Of a DNA stretch of 64,000 nt, positions 8,570-17,747 are shown piece by piece. The position numbers and the translations under genes are program-made. Under the pieces are notes generated by a model. That model was not told where the DNA came from, made no database searches, and saw nothing but the letters and a program-made list of their open reading frames with translations. Numbering within the stretch: position 1 is the stretch's first letter; each line of letters begins with the position of its first letter. Source of the DNA: an uncultured Lachnospiraceae bacterium (lineage in GTDB: Bacteria > Bacillota > Clostridia > Lachnospirales > Anaerotignaceae); assembly GCA_944384295.1 (NCBI GenBank), contig CALWSU010000005.1:28745-92744 (forward strand), in the 5' to 3' direction.

Positions 8570-9118
8570 TTATGTAGAAAAAACAAATAATTTTAGCAAA
8601 AAGTCTACTGTCATAATGACAAAACAAATGCCACAAAGCCATATCCTCATATAGTCTGACAACTTAGCATTCATTTTTTCTAAAAGAGGTTGTACCAAAT
8701 AGAGAAAAAACATACCACCAATCCCAAAACGTATACTTGGATTCAATGCAATACGTCCTTCAAAATGATAAGAAAATCTGGTATAATCCCAAAGCCAACC
8801 TCCTGTTTGCCATTCTAATATGTAACTTGTTGCTAGTTCAATTGCAGTTGTCAGTACAACAATACCCAAAAACACCAATATGGGTGTGATAGTACATCTT
8901 CCAAGTTGAATTTTTTTCTTTTGCAATGGTAGCAGGCAAAGCAATATCACAATTGCGCCAATACCATATACCGGCAAATAGGGTCCAAACAAAAAACCTC
9001 GATTGGAAAACCCCCACCGATATACTACCACTTCTAAAAATACTTCATATAGCCAGCCAATGATAGAATAGATGACAAAATATAAATACATTGCCTGCAC
9101 TTTTTTTGATTTTCCCAC
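8570..9118 (-). CDS. Putative ABC-transporter permease-like membrane protein (CmpB type)
   Basis: Integral membrane protein of 182 residues with five or so hydrophobic helices. The start, YSIIGWLYEVFLE followed by RGFLFGPYLPVYGIGA, is the signature of the Firmicute family PF06541, annotated as putative ABC-transporter type IV / CmpB, often encoded alone as here. A Trp/Tyr-rich loop (GGWLWDYTRFSYHFEGRI) is also typical. It uses GTG 9118 behind AAGGAGGATTTT. No ATPase partner is nearby, so transport activity is doubtful. The family is confident, the function unknown. Confidence 0.8.
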   Translation of the reverse strand: MGKSKKVQAMYLYFVIYSIIGWLYEVFLEVVVYRWGFSNRGFLFGPYLPVYGIGAIVILLCLLPLQKKKIQLGRCTITPILVFLGIVVLTTAIELATSYILEWQTGGWLWDYTRFSYHFEGRIALNPSIRFGIGGMFFLYLVQPLLEKMNAKLSDYMRIWLCGICFVIMTVDFLLKLFVFST

Positions 9119-9578
9119 AAAATCCTCCTTCCGATTGTTTCCATCGTGTACTTTTTTATCATACCATATACTAACTCTAATGGCTATGTTTTTCTAACAA
9201 ATGAAAAAGAGGATCTTTTTTCTAAGAAAAACTCCCCTTCTTTTTATCCATTTGCAAAAATTGATGTTTGGATTACAGCATATTTTTGCTTATACTTGTG
9301 TTGTGGGATCTGTAGGAACCACTGGTTCTGTGGGAACAACCGGTTCTGTAGGTGGTACACTGCTGCTGGGCAAGTCTGATTTTCCATAATAGTATTTGTA
9401 TCCATACTTTGAAACGCTCCTTTGCGCTTTGATTTTACATTTTTACTATATGCTGTCATTCCAATTTTGTGACACAATTATAAAATCAAATTTCGCAAAA
9501 GATACAATGCTGCCTCACTTTTTTTTCTATTTTACATATGATAACACAGAGGCATTATCACAAGGAGAACCAGGAAGT
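9119..9578. other. Intergenic region with 18-bp tandem repeats
   Basis: Spacer of 460 bp between divergent membrane-protein genes. It holds three tandem copies of an 18-bp unit (about 9307-9360, GGTTCTGTGGGAACAACC and variants). On the minus strand one frame through the repeat reads a Pro/Thr/Val-rich stretch (VPPTEPVVPTEPVVPT) that ends at a stop but has no start codon before an upstream stop, so it looks like the tail of a lost gene. Other short ORFs here lack coding character. Confidence 0.5.
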
Positions 9579-10136
9579 ATGTTCATCAAATCTCGATTCA
9601 AAAAACTGCGACAATCCATTTCTCATATGCGTTTGACCGACCGTTTCTTACTTGTATTTTTACTATTGCTTTTGCTGCAATCTACACACCATATCTTCTT
9701 TTATGAACAATTGCCTACAGGATATGAATCTTTAGACACTATGATTCGCAGTTCTGCTGCTACCATATTTGGATATTTTATCAGTGGCGCGTTTGGCGGT
9801 GAAAGCAAAATACAGAAAACAGATGTTTTGATGCCATCTGTCACAAAAGAAGAAACACAGATGCAAGCACATGAAACCAAATTGTCTGCCACAAATGAGA
9901 TACCAAATCCTCTCAATATGCCAGAAAATACACCTTTATCCAAAGTACAACGTTGCCGCATTCAACAACAAATTCTCATTGTGGCTGGAATTGGTCTATT
10001 CTCTATATTGATATTATTTCACGCGCGTATTTTTGGTCCAGCACATGAACACGCCATAGCAGCACTTTCTCAATTTCAAGATTTTTTAGTAGGCAGTATT
10101 GGTTTTTTGGTCGGACATGCGCGTTATGATGGATAA
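9579..10136 (+). CDS. Hypothetical membrane protein
   Basis: Protein of 185 residues with a basic N-terminus, a first hydrophobic helix (about 21-37, FLLVFLLLLLLQ), a short amphipathic stretch (ATIFGYFISGAFGG), a polar middle of about 60 residues, and a second helix (about 128-146) followed by a C-terminal hydrophobic segment ending FLVGHARYDG. I choose ATG 9579 behind AAGGAGAACCAGGAAGT. The longer frame from 9396 adds atypical sequence. It is monocistronic. I do not recognise a family. The pattern (two helices, Gly-containing hairpin) is compatible with a small pore or holin-like protein, but that is only speculation. Confidence 0.65.
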   Translation: MFIKSRFKKLRQSISHMRLTDRFLLVFLLLLLLQSTHHIFFYEQLPTGYESLDTMIRSSAATIFGYFISGAFGGESKIQKTDVLMPSVTKEETQMQAHETKLSATNEIPNPLNMPENTPLSKVQRCRIQQQILIVAGIGLFSILILFHARIFGPAHEHAIAALSQFQDFLVGSIGFLVGHARYDG

Positions 10137-10187
10137 ACAAAATAGCCGCTGTGCTTGTATCTAAAACATACAAACACAGTGGCTATC
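10137..10187 (-). terminator. Terminator after the SGNH hydrolase gene
   Basis: A long hairpin: ATAGCC.CTGTG.TTGTAT pairs with ATACAA.CACAG.GGCTAT. Minus-strand reading ends in TTTTGTTT, so it serves the leftward gene mainly. The rightward gene shares the stem but gets no U-tract. Confidence 0.75.
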
Positions 10188-10199
10188 ACAAAACTGCAT

Positions 10200-11054
10200 T
10201 TATTTTACAATGCCATGTTCCATTAAAAAAGTTACCCATTTATCATAACAAGCACCCTTTAGATGTGCATTATCAAAGGAATATTCTGTCGATAGATTGC
10301 CGTTACCATCAGAATATACTTCGTTGACATCTATATAAAAAATTTGCTTATTATCCGCTAATGTCGCAATATCAGCATTGCGCGTCATAATATTGGGATT
10401 ATTGATATACGCATCGCTTTGAGAACGAGATTCTGTCACATATAATATCCCTTGTATAAAAATCAAAGCATCAGGCTGTAATGCATGAATTTTTTCTACT
10501 GCTGCGCGATAAGTTTCCAAAAAACGTTCTCGCGTTCCAGTACCCAATTCATTGATACCAACCATTAAATATATTTTACCAAACTGCCTTTCCTGCAATG
10601 CCTGTTCAATCGTACCCATACTGCCATCTGCTAAAGGTGCAATCTTATCATCAAATAGAGAATAAATGGTCAATCCCACTTCTGCGTAATAGGTAGCGTT
10701 ATCCAATCCAGAATAATCATGCATACCCACCATACGCGAATCGCCAATGAATAACGCATCATCAAAATAAGAAGCATCAACTGTTGTAAATTGCGCTTCT
10801 GGTACCAATTCTGCGTTCTCTTCTTTTTCTTCTGTATTCACTTCTGGCTGTACCATTGCTTGCCATGTTTCTTCTGTTTCTGGCTGTACATTTCCTCCTG
10901 ATTTGCAAAACAAACCCACATATGCAGCGCCCGGCTGTATAACGTTGCCGGTTAGTTGTACACGATTGGATAAATGCAGATATTGACCAAAGCCCTCTAC
11001 AATCAACATAGACAATATGAGCAAAAACAAAAGTGGATATTTCAATTTTCTCAT
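10200..11054 (-). CDS. SGNH/GDSL-family hydrolase, extracytoplasmic
   Basis: Secreted or membrane-anchored SGNH hydrolase, 284 residues. A hydrophobic N-terminal anchor (about 7-23) precedes an acidic linker (about 62-85). The catalytic blocks are GDSRMVG (Ser nucleophile, block I), VGINELGTGTR (Gly/Asn, block III) and FDNAHLK (Asp-x-x-His, block V). It starts at ATG 11054 behind GAGGTGATGGCAG, 11 bp after the MBOAT gene. MBOAT plus SGNH pairs (AlgI/AlgJ-X, DltB/DltD, PatA/PatB) move acyl groups across the membrane and attach them to cell-surface glycans. The same job is inferred here; the acceptor is unknown. Confidence 0.88.
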   Translation of the reverse strand: MRKLKYPLLFLLILSMLIVEGFGQYLHLSNRVQLTGNVIQPGAAYVGLFCKSGGNVQPETEETWQAMVQPEVNTEEKEENAELVPEAQFTTVDASYFDDALFIGDSRMVGMHDYSGLDNATYYAEVGLTIYSLFDDKIAPLADGSMGTIEQALQERQFGKIYLMVGINELGTGTRERFLETYRAAVEKIHALQPDALIFIQGILYVTESRSQSDAYINNPNIMTRNADIATLADNKQIFYIDVNEVYSDGNGNLSTEYSFDNAHLKGACYDKWVTFLMEHGIVK

Positions 11055-11065
11055 CTGCCATCACC

Positions 11066-12403
11066 TCAAAAAGAAAAATACATAAATGGATTATTTAATC
11101 CAATCGAAATTTGGTACACAGAGAACCAGAAAATAATCAATAAAAGCAATACACATATTGGACGACGGTAGTTGCGTTTGAGCCATTGTTCTCCAAAGGG
11201 AAATGCAAAAAAAATCCCTGCCAATAAAAATGGTCCATACATACTGCCATATTTCAAATAATCACCAGCTGCAACGCGAATCCCTTCATGATGTACCAAT
11301 GGCGCAAAAAGGCGCAAGAAACACATTTGTATATCCGCCATATCTGGCAGTGCAAAAAATACCCAAGAAAGTGGTATGAGTATCAAAATATAAATATGTC
11401 CCAAAAATGGAATATAATCCAAAATTTTTTTCAAAAATAGTTTTTCCAATGCAATCCAGAAAAACAAGAACATACCCCATAATACAAAATTCCAGCCAAA
11501 TCCATGCCACAATCCTGTCAACAACCAAACTACAAATAAATTACATATTGTAAACAAAGTACCCTTTCGGCTGCCGCCCAATGGTATGTAGACATAATCC
11601 CGAAACCATCTGCCCAATGTGATATGCCATCTGCGATAAAACTCAGAAATTGATTTTGATAAATATGGACTATCAAAGTTATCTGGGAATGTATAACCTA
11701 ACATTTTTCCAATCCCTATCGCCATCAAAGAATATCCTTGAAAATCAAAATAAAGCTGTAGACTGTATCCAAAAATACCCATCCATGCCAAAGGTGTGGA
11801 AACACTCACAAAACCAATGGTTTGTATTTCATGCCAAAGTCCCGCCAATTGATTGGAAATCAGCACTTTATATCCCAAACCAATGATAAAGCATGCAACG
11901 CCAGATTCTATTTGACTGCCTATTTTTACTTGACGCTCTCCCATCAAATAAATCTTTTTATTTTGCATCTGTTCCATACGTGCGATTGGTCCTGAAATCA
12001 ACTTTGGAAAACAAAGAATATACGATACACAGTCCCAAAATCCTACTTTTCCGACTTTTTTCTGATAAGTATCTATCAGAAAAGACACGATTGTAAATAC
12101 AATAAAGCTAATCCCTGGCATCAAAGTATCAGATGTTTTATTCCAAATCAAAAATCCAACAAAAGCCAAGCAAGAAATCCATAACGCGACTTTCCCTTTT
12201 CGCCTTACCCAACCAAATGCCAACAACGCAAAAAATGTCAACCCCAGCAAATGTGGCAACCATGCAAAACAAGAAATGCTATAAAAAAGCAATGTACCAA
12301 CCACCAAAACAATCTTTTTGGCTTGCTCGGTTCGCATTGCGTAATAGATACATAAAAAAACTGGCATAAACCATATGATAAATGGTAGACTTCCAAAATC
12401 CAA
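11066..12403 (-). CDS. MBOAT-family O-acyltransferase (AlgI/PatA-like)
   Basis: Polytopic membrane acyltransferase, about 445 residues and ten or more helices. The family hallmarks are RRWHITLGRWFRDYVYIPLGGS and the catalytic His in LLTGLWHGFGWNFVLWG. It exports an acyl (usually acetyl) group for the SGNH partner encoded 11 bp downstream. A TTG at 12403 behind AGGAGAGAGTTCG gives the typical MBOAT start (DFGSLPFIIWFMPVFL). The alternative ATG at 12436 has no ribosome site. No dltA or dltC is present, which argues against teichoic acid D-alanylation and for polysaccharide or peptidoglycan O-acetylation. Confidence 0.92.
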   Translation of the reverse strand: MDFGSLPFIIWFMPVFLCIYYAMRTEQAKKIVLVVGTLLFYSISCFAWLPHLLGLTFFALLAFGWVRRKGKVALWISCLAFVGFLIWNKTSDTLMPGISFIVFTIVSFLIDTYQKKVGKVGFWDCVSYILCFPKLISGPIARMEQMQNKKIYLMGERQVKIGSQIESGVACFIIGLGYKVLISNQLAGLWHEIQTIGFVSVSTPLAWMGIFGYSLQLYFDFQGYSLMAIGIGKMLGYTFPDNFDSPYLSKSISEFYRRWHITLGRWFRDYVYIPLGGSRKGTLFTICNLFVVWLLTGLWHGFGWNFVLWGMFLFFWIALEKLFLKKILDYIPFLGHIYILILIPLSWVFFALPDMADIQMCFLRLFAPLVHHEGIRVAAGDYLKYGSMYGPFLLAGIFFAFPFGEQWLKRNYRRPICVLLLLIIFWFSVYQISIGLNNPFMYFSF

Positions 12404-12532
12404 CGAACTCTCTCCTATCTTCATGTACTTTCTCATCTATACTACATGACTACATATGTGATACATATGAGACATACTATTGTTTAGATAAATAACATAC
12501 GAAAAAAGTTGCTTTTTGTCGAATGTTTGCGC

Positions 12533-12564
12533 AAAAAAACAGACGCCTGTAATCACAGACATCA
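12533..12564 (-). terminator. Second leftward terminator upstream of the MBOAT gene
   Basis: On the minus strand GATGTCTGT-gatt-ACAGGCGTC forms nine pairs (three G-U), followed by seven T. It insulates the MBOAT gene from the chemoreceptor transcript or ends a small RNA. Confidence 0.7.
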
Positions 12565-12714
12565 TACACAATTTTGATGATAAGATTATACGGCAGGAAG
12601 CCCATAGAAACAATACCTCGATACAATTTCCATGTTTTTTGCCGTTTTATACAAAAACATTTGTTTTTCTGCTTATTTCTACCGTGTTTTTGTAATTTTA
12701 ATTCCAAATATTGC

Positions 12715-12766
12715 CAAAAAAATCCCCCTTTTGTATGCCAAAGGTACATGACAAAAGGAGGATTTG
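12715..12766 (-). terminator. Terminator of chemoreceptor gene 1
   Basis: On the minus strand AATCCTCCTTTTGT pairs with ACAAAAGGGGGATT (one mismatch), then TTTTTTGG. It lies about 110 bp past the stop at 12874. Confidence 0.8.
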
Positions 12767-12873
12767 AACTTACAAAAATAAGATATTGTTTCTATATGAT
12801 AGGTTGCATTCTTTTGACTATATTTCTGGTATTTTACATGCTGACTATCAATGATACGCGATAGGCTACCGCA

Positions 12874-14952
12874 TCATAAAGTATTATCTTCTAAATCATT
12901 TACTTCATGTAAACGGAATTTTGCTACCAAATCTTTTAAGATATGCGCCTGTCCAGACAATTCCTCACTTGTAGCTGCACTTTCTTGTGCAGTTGCAGAA
13001 TTGGTTTGAATAACATTTGCAATTTGGTCAACACCTGAACTGAGTTGTTCTAACTGACCACTTAAAATATGATAGGAATTTGCAATTTTTCCAACCATAG
13101 TAACAATCTCATCTGTTTCCGCTGTTGCGTTTTGCAATGCTTCCGCTGTTGTCATTGCAATCGAATGACCTTCTTCCACTGCCTCTACAGAACCTTGAAT
13201 CAAATTGGTTGTATTTTTTGCTGCTTCCGCACTTTTTGCTGCCAAATTTCTGACTTCATCTGCAACAACAGCAAATCCTTTCCCAGCCGCACCTGCACGC
13301 GCCGCTTCTACTGCTGCATTCAAAGCTAGTATATTGGTCTGAAACGCAATATCTTCAATCGTCTTAATAATTTTGATGATTTCGTGGGATCTCTGCGAAA
13401 TATTGTTAATGGCTTGCAACAAATGAGACATTTCTTGATTGCTCGTTTGAATTTGTTGTCCCATAATATCTAAGTTTTGATTCACAGTCATCGCTGTTTC
13501 TGTATAATCATCTGCTTTCTTGGACAACTCTTGGATTTGTGCAGATAATTCTTCTACTGAAGAAGCCTGTTCTGTTGCACCTTCTGCCTGTGATTGTGAG
13601 CCAAGCGCTACTTGATGTGCACCATTATCCACTTGTGTTGCAGCTTGCGTAATCGATTTGATTGTTAATGATAAATTTGATTGTATTTTTAATAACGCTT
13701 CTTTGATTCTATAAAATTCCCCTTGATATTCATGTTGCAATGTAAAGACAAGATTTCCATTTGACATTTCTCCCAACACAAGTGAGATTTCATCAATATA
13801 AACGATATAGGTTTTCAGTCTTGATACAATATCTTGAATATCATCAGCCAATAATCCAACCTCATCATGGCTTTTGACATCCATTTGTACATCTAAATGT
13901 CCATCTGCCAATTGACGCGCCACCATTGTCAATTTTTTCAAAGAACGCACCATTGTTTTTGCAAAAACAATAATGATGACACTCAATATCAAAATGCACA
14001 ACACAAAACTTAAAATTGTAGTATGTCTGGTTTGTGCCGCATATGCATTATATTCTGCTTCTGGCATAACGCCCAAAATCAGATATTGTACGCCTTCTTG
14101 GAATACCGAAGTACCATAATAACTTCCATCGCCTCGCGTATAATACATACTTTCTACATTTTCTCCGTTAGCCAATGCTGTTTTGATATTATCCGAATAA
14201 GGAATATCTGATAAATTTTGTAAAATATAACTTTCATCTGGGTGATACAATACATTTTGTGCTGTATCATATACTGTAATATAGCCTGTTTGTCCAATCG
14301 AAATTTGTGACAAACGTTCTATTAAATTTGTGACTGCAATATCCATACTCAATACACCGATGATATTGCCTCCGTCATAAATCGGTGTTGCAATGGTTGC
14401 AATCAACTGATTGGTATTTACATCTACATATGCGCCAGACACAACTGTTTGTTGTTCTGAAATCACGCGTTGATACCATTCTCTGGTTGTAACGTCAAAT
14501 TCTGGCATAGACAAAAAAGCTCCATGAGATTGTATCAACTGCTTTGTTCCGATACTTGTCAGACATAGATTGATAATATCCTCGCTATGCGCATCTCTGA
14601 CACGAATCATTTCTGCCTGCACTGTCTGCGCCTGTTCTGAGCCTTGGAATGTTGCAGGATCCCAATTGCGCAACGCAGTTAAAATAGTAGGTGATATTGC
14701 CTCTGTTTCTGCTACACCAAAAAACTTCTGGAAAAAACTTTCTACTTCTGCTGCACTACGATCGACCTCAGCCGATAAGTAGTCATTTTGCATCGTTGTA
14801 ATTGTATGTGCCACTTTTGTATTTAGTAGTGCCCACACCACAAGCAAAATAACAACCAGCGGTCCCAAAATGCCAATCAATAATTTGGGCAAAACCCCAA
14901 ATCTGACTGTATTTTGTTTTTTTGTTTGTACATTTTCTCCTTTCAATTCCAA
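12874..14952 (-). CDS. Methyl-accepting chemotaxis protein 1
   Basis: Transmembrane chemoreceptor, 692 residues. A first membrane helix (about 20-42) leads to an extracytoplasmic double-Cache ligand domain (about 45-300, with [13 protein letters not shown] and [17 protein letters not shown]). A second helix (about 308-330), a HAMP linker ([18 protein letters not shown]) and a cytoplasmic signalling rod follow, the rod tipped by the kinase-contact hairpin [41 protein letters not shown] choose TTG 14952 behind AAGGGGGAACGT, which matches the lengths of the two paralogues. There is no CheR-tethering pentapeptide. It is the last of three tandem paralogues, and ligands are unknown. Confidence 0.95.
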   Translation of the reverse strand: MELKGENVQTKKQNTVRFGVLPKLLIGILGPLVVILLVVWALLNTKVAHTITTMQNDYLSAEVDRSAAEVESFFQKFFGVAETEAISPTILTALRNWDPATFQGSEQAQTVQAEMIRVRDAHSEDIINLCLTSIGTKQLIQSHGAFLSMPEFDVTTREWYQRVISEQQTVVSGAYVDVNTNQLIATIATPIYDGGNIIGVLSMDIAVTNLIERLSQISIGQTGYITVYDTAQNVLYHPDESYILQNLSDIPYSDNIKTALANGENVESMYYTRGDGSYYGTSVFQEGVQYLILGVMPEAEYNAYAAQTRHTTILSFVLCILILSVIIIVFAKTMVRSLKKLTMVARQLADGHLDVQMDVKSHDEVGLLADDIQDIVSRLKTYIVYIDEISLVLGEMSNGNLVFTLQHEYQGEFYRIKEALLKIQSNLSLTIKSITQAATQVDNGAHQVALGSQSQAEGATEQASSVEELSAQIQELSKKADDYTETAMTVNQNLDIMGQQIQTSNQEMSHLLQAINNISQRSHEIIKIIKTIEDIAFQTNILALNAAVEAARAGAAGKGFAVVADEVRNLAAKSAEAAKNTTNLIQGSVEAVEEGHSIAMTTAEALQNATAETDEIVTMVGKIANSYHILSGQLEQLSSGVDQIANVIQTNSATAQESAATSEELSGQAHILKDLVAKFRLHEVNDLEDNTL

Positions 14953-15006
14953 ACGTTCCCCCTTCAAAATAGATAAACACACATGCTTTTTCACACAACG
15001 AGAATT

Positions 15007-15034
15007 ATTATACATAATTTATACAAAAAATCAA
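15007..15034 (-). promoter_or_regulatory. Promoter of chemoreceptor gene 1
   Basis: TTGATT (15029-15034) and TATAAT (15007-15012) with a 16-bp spacer, about 55 bp before the TTG start. It is sigma A-like. No sigma D (TAAA/GCCGATAA) site was seen. Confidence 0.55.
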
Positions 15035-15056
15035 CATAAATCGACAAATTTTCTAC

Positions 15057-15107
15057 AAAAAAAACAATATGAAACGGTTCAAATACGAATCATCTCATAT
15101 TGTTTTC
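15057..15107 (-). terminator. Terminator-like hairpin upstream of chemoreceptor gene 1
   Basis: AAACAATATGA pairs with TCATATTGTTT over a 25-nt loop, followed on the minus strand by eight T. It lies between two promoter-like sites, so it may act as a leader attenuator or end a short RNA. Confidence 0.65.
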
Positions 15108-15126
15108 TCATACGATACATATGTAT

Positions 15127-15155
15127 ATTATACAAGTACAAAGCAAATCTATAAA
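15127..15155 (-). promoter_or_regulatory. Promoter-like site ahead of the leader hairpin
   Basis: TATAAT (15127-15132) in the extended context CTTGTATAAT, with TTTATA (15150-15155) 17 bp upstream. A transcript from here would meet the hairpin at 15057-15107 within about 60 nt. Confidence 0.4.
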
Positions 15156-15212
15156 GTTTACTTCTTACAAAAATGTTATTTTTTGGAAATCATTTTTTAT
15201 GCAAATAGAACA

Positions 15213-15252
15213 TAAAAACAGTGGGTATCTATCTATAGATACCCACTGTTTC
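15213..15252. terminator. Terminator of chemoreceptor gene 2
   Basis: ACAGTGGGTATCTAT pairs perfectly with ATAGATACCCACTGT. On the minus strand it is followed by TTTTTATG. It sits 180 bp past the stop at 15433, leaving a long structured 3' segment. Confidence 0.8.
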
Positions 15253-15432
15253 AAAATCAGAAATCAATTTTGACTATGGATTACGATTAGGAAATCACAC
15301 AGCGTCAAGCAATACGAATAACCCTTTATCGCTTATGTTTGTCTAATCCATATGTTGACAATCGTTTCTCAAACCTTTTTCGCAGGTCTGAAGTCATTTT
15401 CTACAGTCTGAACGATAATGATAAATATATTC
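15253..15432 (-). ncRNA. Candidate structured RNA / 3' UTR after chemoreceptor gene 2
   Basis: Nested helices: TATGGATTA (15275-15283) with TAATCCATA (15344-15352); inside it AAGCAATA (15307-15314) with TATCGCTT (15327-15334); and beside it CAAACC (15370-15375) with GGTCTG (15385-15390). The last two helices close completely only when read on the minus strand, where they contain G-U pairs, while the plus strand would have A-C mismatches. This suggests an RNA on the gene 2 strand ending at the 15213 terminator. It is not a family I recognise. Confidence 0.35.
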
Positions 15433-17475
15433 TTACTGTAATTTAAATTTTGCTACCAAATCTTTCAAGATATGTGCTTGTCCAGACAATTCCTCACTGG
15501 TAGCTGCGCTTTCTTGTGATGTTGCAGAGTTTGTCTGAATTACATTGGCAATTTGGTCTACACCAATACTTAATTGATCCAATTGTGTTGTCAAATCTTG
15601 ATAAGATTGTGCAATGGTATGTACTTTCGACACCATTTCTTCTGTTGCTGCGGTTGCGTTTTCTAATTCTGTTGCTGTAGTAACTGCAATTTGATGCCCT
15701 TCTTCCACTGCTTCCACAGAACCTTGTATCAAGTCTGTTGTATTTTTCGCTGCCTCTGCACTTTTTGCTGCTAAATTACGTACTTCATCAGCAACTACAG
15801 CAAAGCCCTTGCCTGCCGCACCTGCACGCGCTGCTTCTACCGCGGCATTCAGTGCCAATATATTGGTTTGGAATGCAATATCTTCGATTGTTTTGATGAT
15901 TTTAATAATTTCATTTGATTTTTTAGAAATATTATCAATCGCTTGCAATAAATGTGCCATTTCTTGATTACTTGTTTGGATTTGTTGTCCCATTTCGCCC
16001 AGATTTTGGCTTACAACAATGGCAGTTTCACGATTCTGGTCTGCATCCTTAGACAATTCTTGAATTTGTGCAGACAGTTCTTCTACACTAGATGCTTGTT
16101 CGGTAGAACCTTGTGCTTGAGATTGGGAACCTAAAGCCACTTGATTTGCGCCAGTATCTACTTGTTCTGCTGCTTGCATAATAGAAAGCATCGCTTGAGA
16201 CAATTGTGACTGAATTTCCAATAATGCCACTTTAATTTTGGAAAACTCACCTGCATATTCATGCTGCAACGTAAATGCGAAATTCCCATGTCCCATTTCT
16301 CCCAAAACTTCGGAAATCTCATCAATATATATAATGTAAGTTTTCAATCGCGCGACAATATCTTGTATGTCTTGTCCCAACATGCCAACTTCGTCATTGC
16401 TCGTAATTGCAATTTCTACATCTAACTTGCCATCTGCCAATTCTCTCGCTGCAAACGCCAATTTTCGGATAGAACGGATAATATTGCGCGCAAAGACTGC
16501 GATAATGACACTCAATATAATGATACAAAGTGCAAAATATAATGTCATTGTGCTTCTACTTTGTTGTATGAACGAAACATATTCTGCTTCTGGCATAACA
16601 CCCAATACAAGATAGTCTATGTTATCTAGGTAAGATATTGTGCCATAGTAAGTATTGCCCGCTCTTGTGTACTGCATACTTTGAATAGACTGACCGCTTT
16701 TCAAAGCTTCTTTCATATTGTCTGAATATTCTACATCATCTACACCCTGCAAAATATATTGTTCTTCTGGGTGATATACAACTTCTAAATCGCTGTCAAA
16801 TACTGTGATATAACCAGTAGAACCTACGCTGATTGCAGAAAGTTCTTTTTCCAGATTGGTCAATATAATATCTAAGCTGACCAAACCAATCACAGTGCCA
16901 TTTTGTGAAACAGGCGTTGCAATGGTTACAACCAATTCCCCTGTGTTCGCGTCTTCATAAGCACCTGTAACAATGGTTTTCTGTTCCGCCATTACCTGCT
17001 GATACCAGCCCCTGCTTGTGACATCAAATCCTGGCAAAGAAAGAAAATCACCATTGGATTGTATCACTTGTTTTGTTGCAATGCTAGTCAGACATACATT
17101 CATAATGTCTTCAGAACGTGAATTTTGAATTTCTTGTAAATCTTTCTTTAATATCAAAAATTGTTCTGAGCCTTCAAAATCCTGTGCGCTCCAATTTTGC
17201 AACCCTTCTATAATCGTAGGGGAAGCTGCTTCTGTTTCTGCTACACCAAAAAACTTTTGAAAAAAGGCTTCTACTTGTACAGCACTACGATTGGTTTCTG
17301 CTGACAAATAATCGTTTTGCATGGTTGTAATCGTATTTCCAACCTGCCGATTCAATAAAATACCAGTAAATAACAAAATCAAAATCAATGGTACCAATGT
17401 CCCTAATAAAAGTTTCGGCAACAAACCAAACTTTACCGTTTTTTGCGTGGTATGCTGCTGTTTTTTGTGTTTCAT
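15433..17475 (-). CDS. Methyl-accepting chemotaxis protein 2
   Basis: Transmembrane chemoreceptor, 680 residues, paralogous over its whole length to the genes on either side. A basic N-terminus and membrane helix (about 20-40) lead to a double-Cache sensor with the shared [18 protein letters not shown] opening and [14 protein letters not shown] second helix, a HAMP ([19 protein letters not shown]) and the signalling hairpin [23 protein letters not shown] follow. It starts at ATG 17475 behind GGAGGGCAGGGTT, six residues inside a longer frame. It has its own promoter (17528-17555). The sensor domain is more diverged than the rod, which suggests different ligands after duplication. Confidence 0.95.
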   Translation of the reverse strand: MKHKKQQHTTQKTVKFGLLPKLLLGTLVPLILILLFTGILLNRQVGNTITTMQNDYLSAETNRSAVQVEAFFQKFFGVAETEAASPTIIEGLQNWSAQDFEGSEQFLILKKDLQEIQNSRSEDIMNVCLTSIATKQVIQSNGDFLSLPGFDVTSRGWYQQVMAEQKTIVTGAYEDANTGELVVTIATPVSQNGTVIGLVSLDIILTNLEKELSAISVGSTGYITVFDSDLEVVYHPEEQYILQGVDDVEYSDNMKEALKSGQSIQSMQYTRAGNTYYGTISYLDNIDYLVLGVMPEAEYVSFIQQSRSTMTLYFALCIIILSVIIAVFARNIIRSIRKLAFAARELADGKLDVEIAITSNDEVGMLGQDIQDIVARLKTYIIYIDEISEVLGEMGHGNFAFTLQHEYAGEFSKIKVALLEIQSQLSQAMLSIMQAAEQVDTGANQVALGSQSQAQGSTEQASSVEELSAQIQELSKDADQNRETAIVVSQNLGEMGQQIQTSNQEMAHLLQAIDNISKKSNEIIKIIKTIEDIAFQTNILALNAAVEAARAGAAGKGFAVVADEVRNLAAKSAEAAKNTTDLIQGSVEAVEEGHQIAVTTATELENATAATEEMVSKVHTIAQSYQDLTTQLDQLSIGVDQIANVIQTNSATSQESAATSEELSGQAHILKDLVAKFKLQ

Positions 17476-17527
17476 AACCCTGCCCTCCAAATACTACATT
17501 GAAATACACACTTTTTTCATAGGTAAT

Positions 17528-17555
17528 ATTATATCGAAACGACAAAAAAATGCAA
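17528..17555 (-). promoter_or_regulatory. Promoter of chemoreceptor gene 2
   Basis: TTGCAT (17550-17555), 16 bp spacer, TATAAT (17528-17533), about 50 bp before the ATG. It is sigma A-like. Confidence 0.6.
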
Positions 17556-17680
17556 TGTTTTTCCTGTTAAGAATAAGAATTTTTAATCATAATCAACAAA
17601 ATATTGAATAAATCATTGTTTTTTACACATAAAAACTATATTTTTTTTACAATTTGTATAACAAGAGGAATTTTTTCATC

Positions 17681-17723
17681 AAAAAATCAGGCTTTCTTAC
17701 AAAAACAAGAAAGCCTGATTTTC
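17681..17723. terminator. Terminator of chemoreceptor gene 3
   Basis: AAAATCAGGCTTTCTT pairs perfectly with AAGAAAGCCTGATTTT around an 8-nt loop, 25 bp past the stop at 17748. Minus-strand reading ends TTTTTTG. Confidence 0.85.
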
Positions 17724-17747
17724 AATTATCTTAATTTTTTACAATTT

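Larger units (their letters stand above)
12404..12873. other. Intergenic region with two leftward terminators
   Basis: About 470 bp between the first chemoreceptor gene and the MBOAT gene. It contains two minus-strand hairpin terminators (12533-12564 and 12715-12766). Between them lies AT-rich sequence without a convincing ORF. The 90-residue frame at 12477-12749 runs through a terminator and has no clear ribosome site. Confidence 0.6.
14953..15432. other. Spacer between chemoreceptors 1 and 2: promoters, hairpins and a possible RNA
   Basis: 480 bp holding, on the minus strand, a structured segment directly after receptor gene 2 (15253-15432), its terminator (15213-15252), a promoter-like site (15127-15155), another terminator-like hairpin (15057-15107) and a promoter (15007-15034) before receptor gene 1. 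No protein-coding frame is convincing. Confidence 0.6.

Noticed and set aside
9307..9360. Short repeats considered as a CRISPR array
   Set aside because: Contiguous 18-bp units without spacers; not CRISPR.
12477..12749. Minus-strand 90-codon frame
   Set aside because: It runs through the terminator hairpin at 12533-12564, has no clear ribosome site, and its sequence is not protein-like.
12748..12864. Possible 38-residue single-helix membrane protein on the plus strand
   Set aside because: It overlaps the opposite-strand terminator stem (12715-12766), whose AAAGGAGG is part of the hairpin, and the ATG lacks a properly spaced ribosome site.
15075..15095. T-loop-like GGTTCAAATAC considered as part of a tRNA
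   Set aside because: No acceptor, D or anticodon arms around it; it is the loop of the hairpin at 15057-15107.
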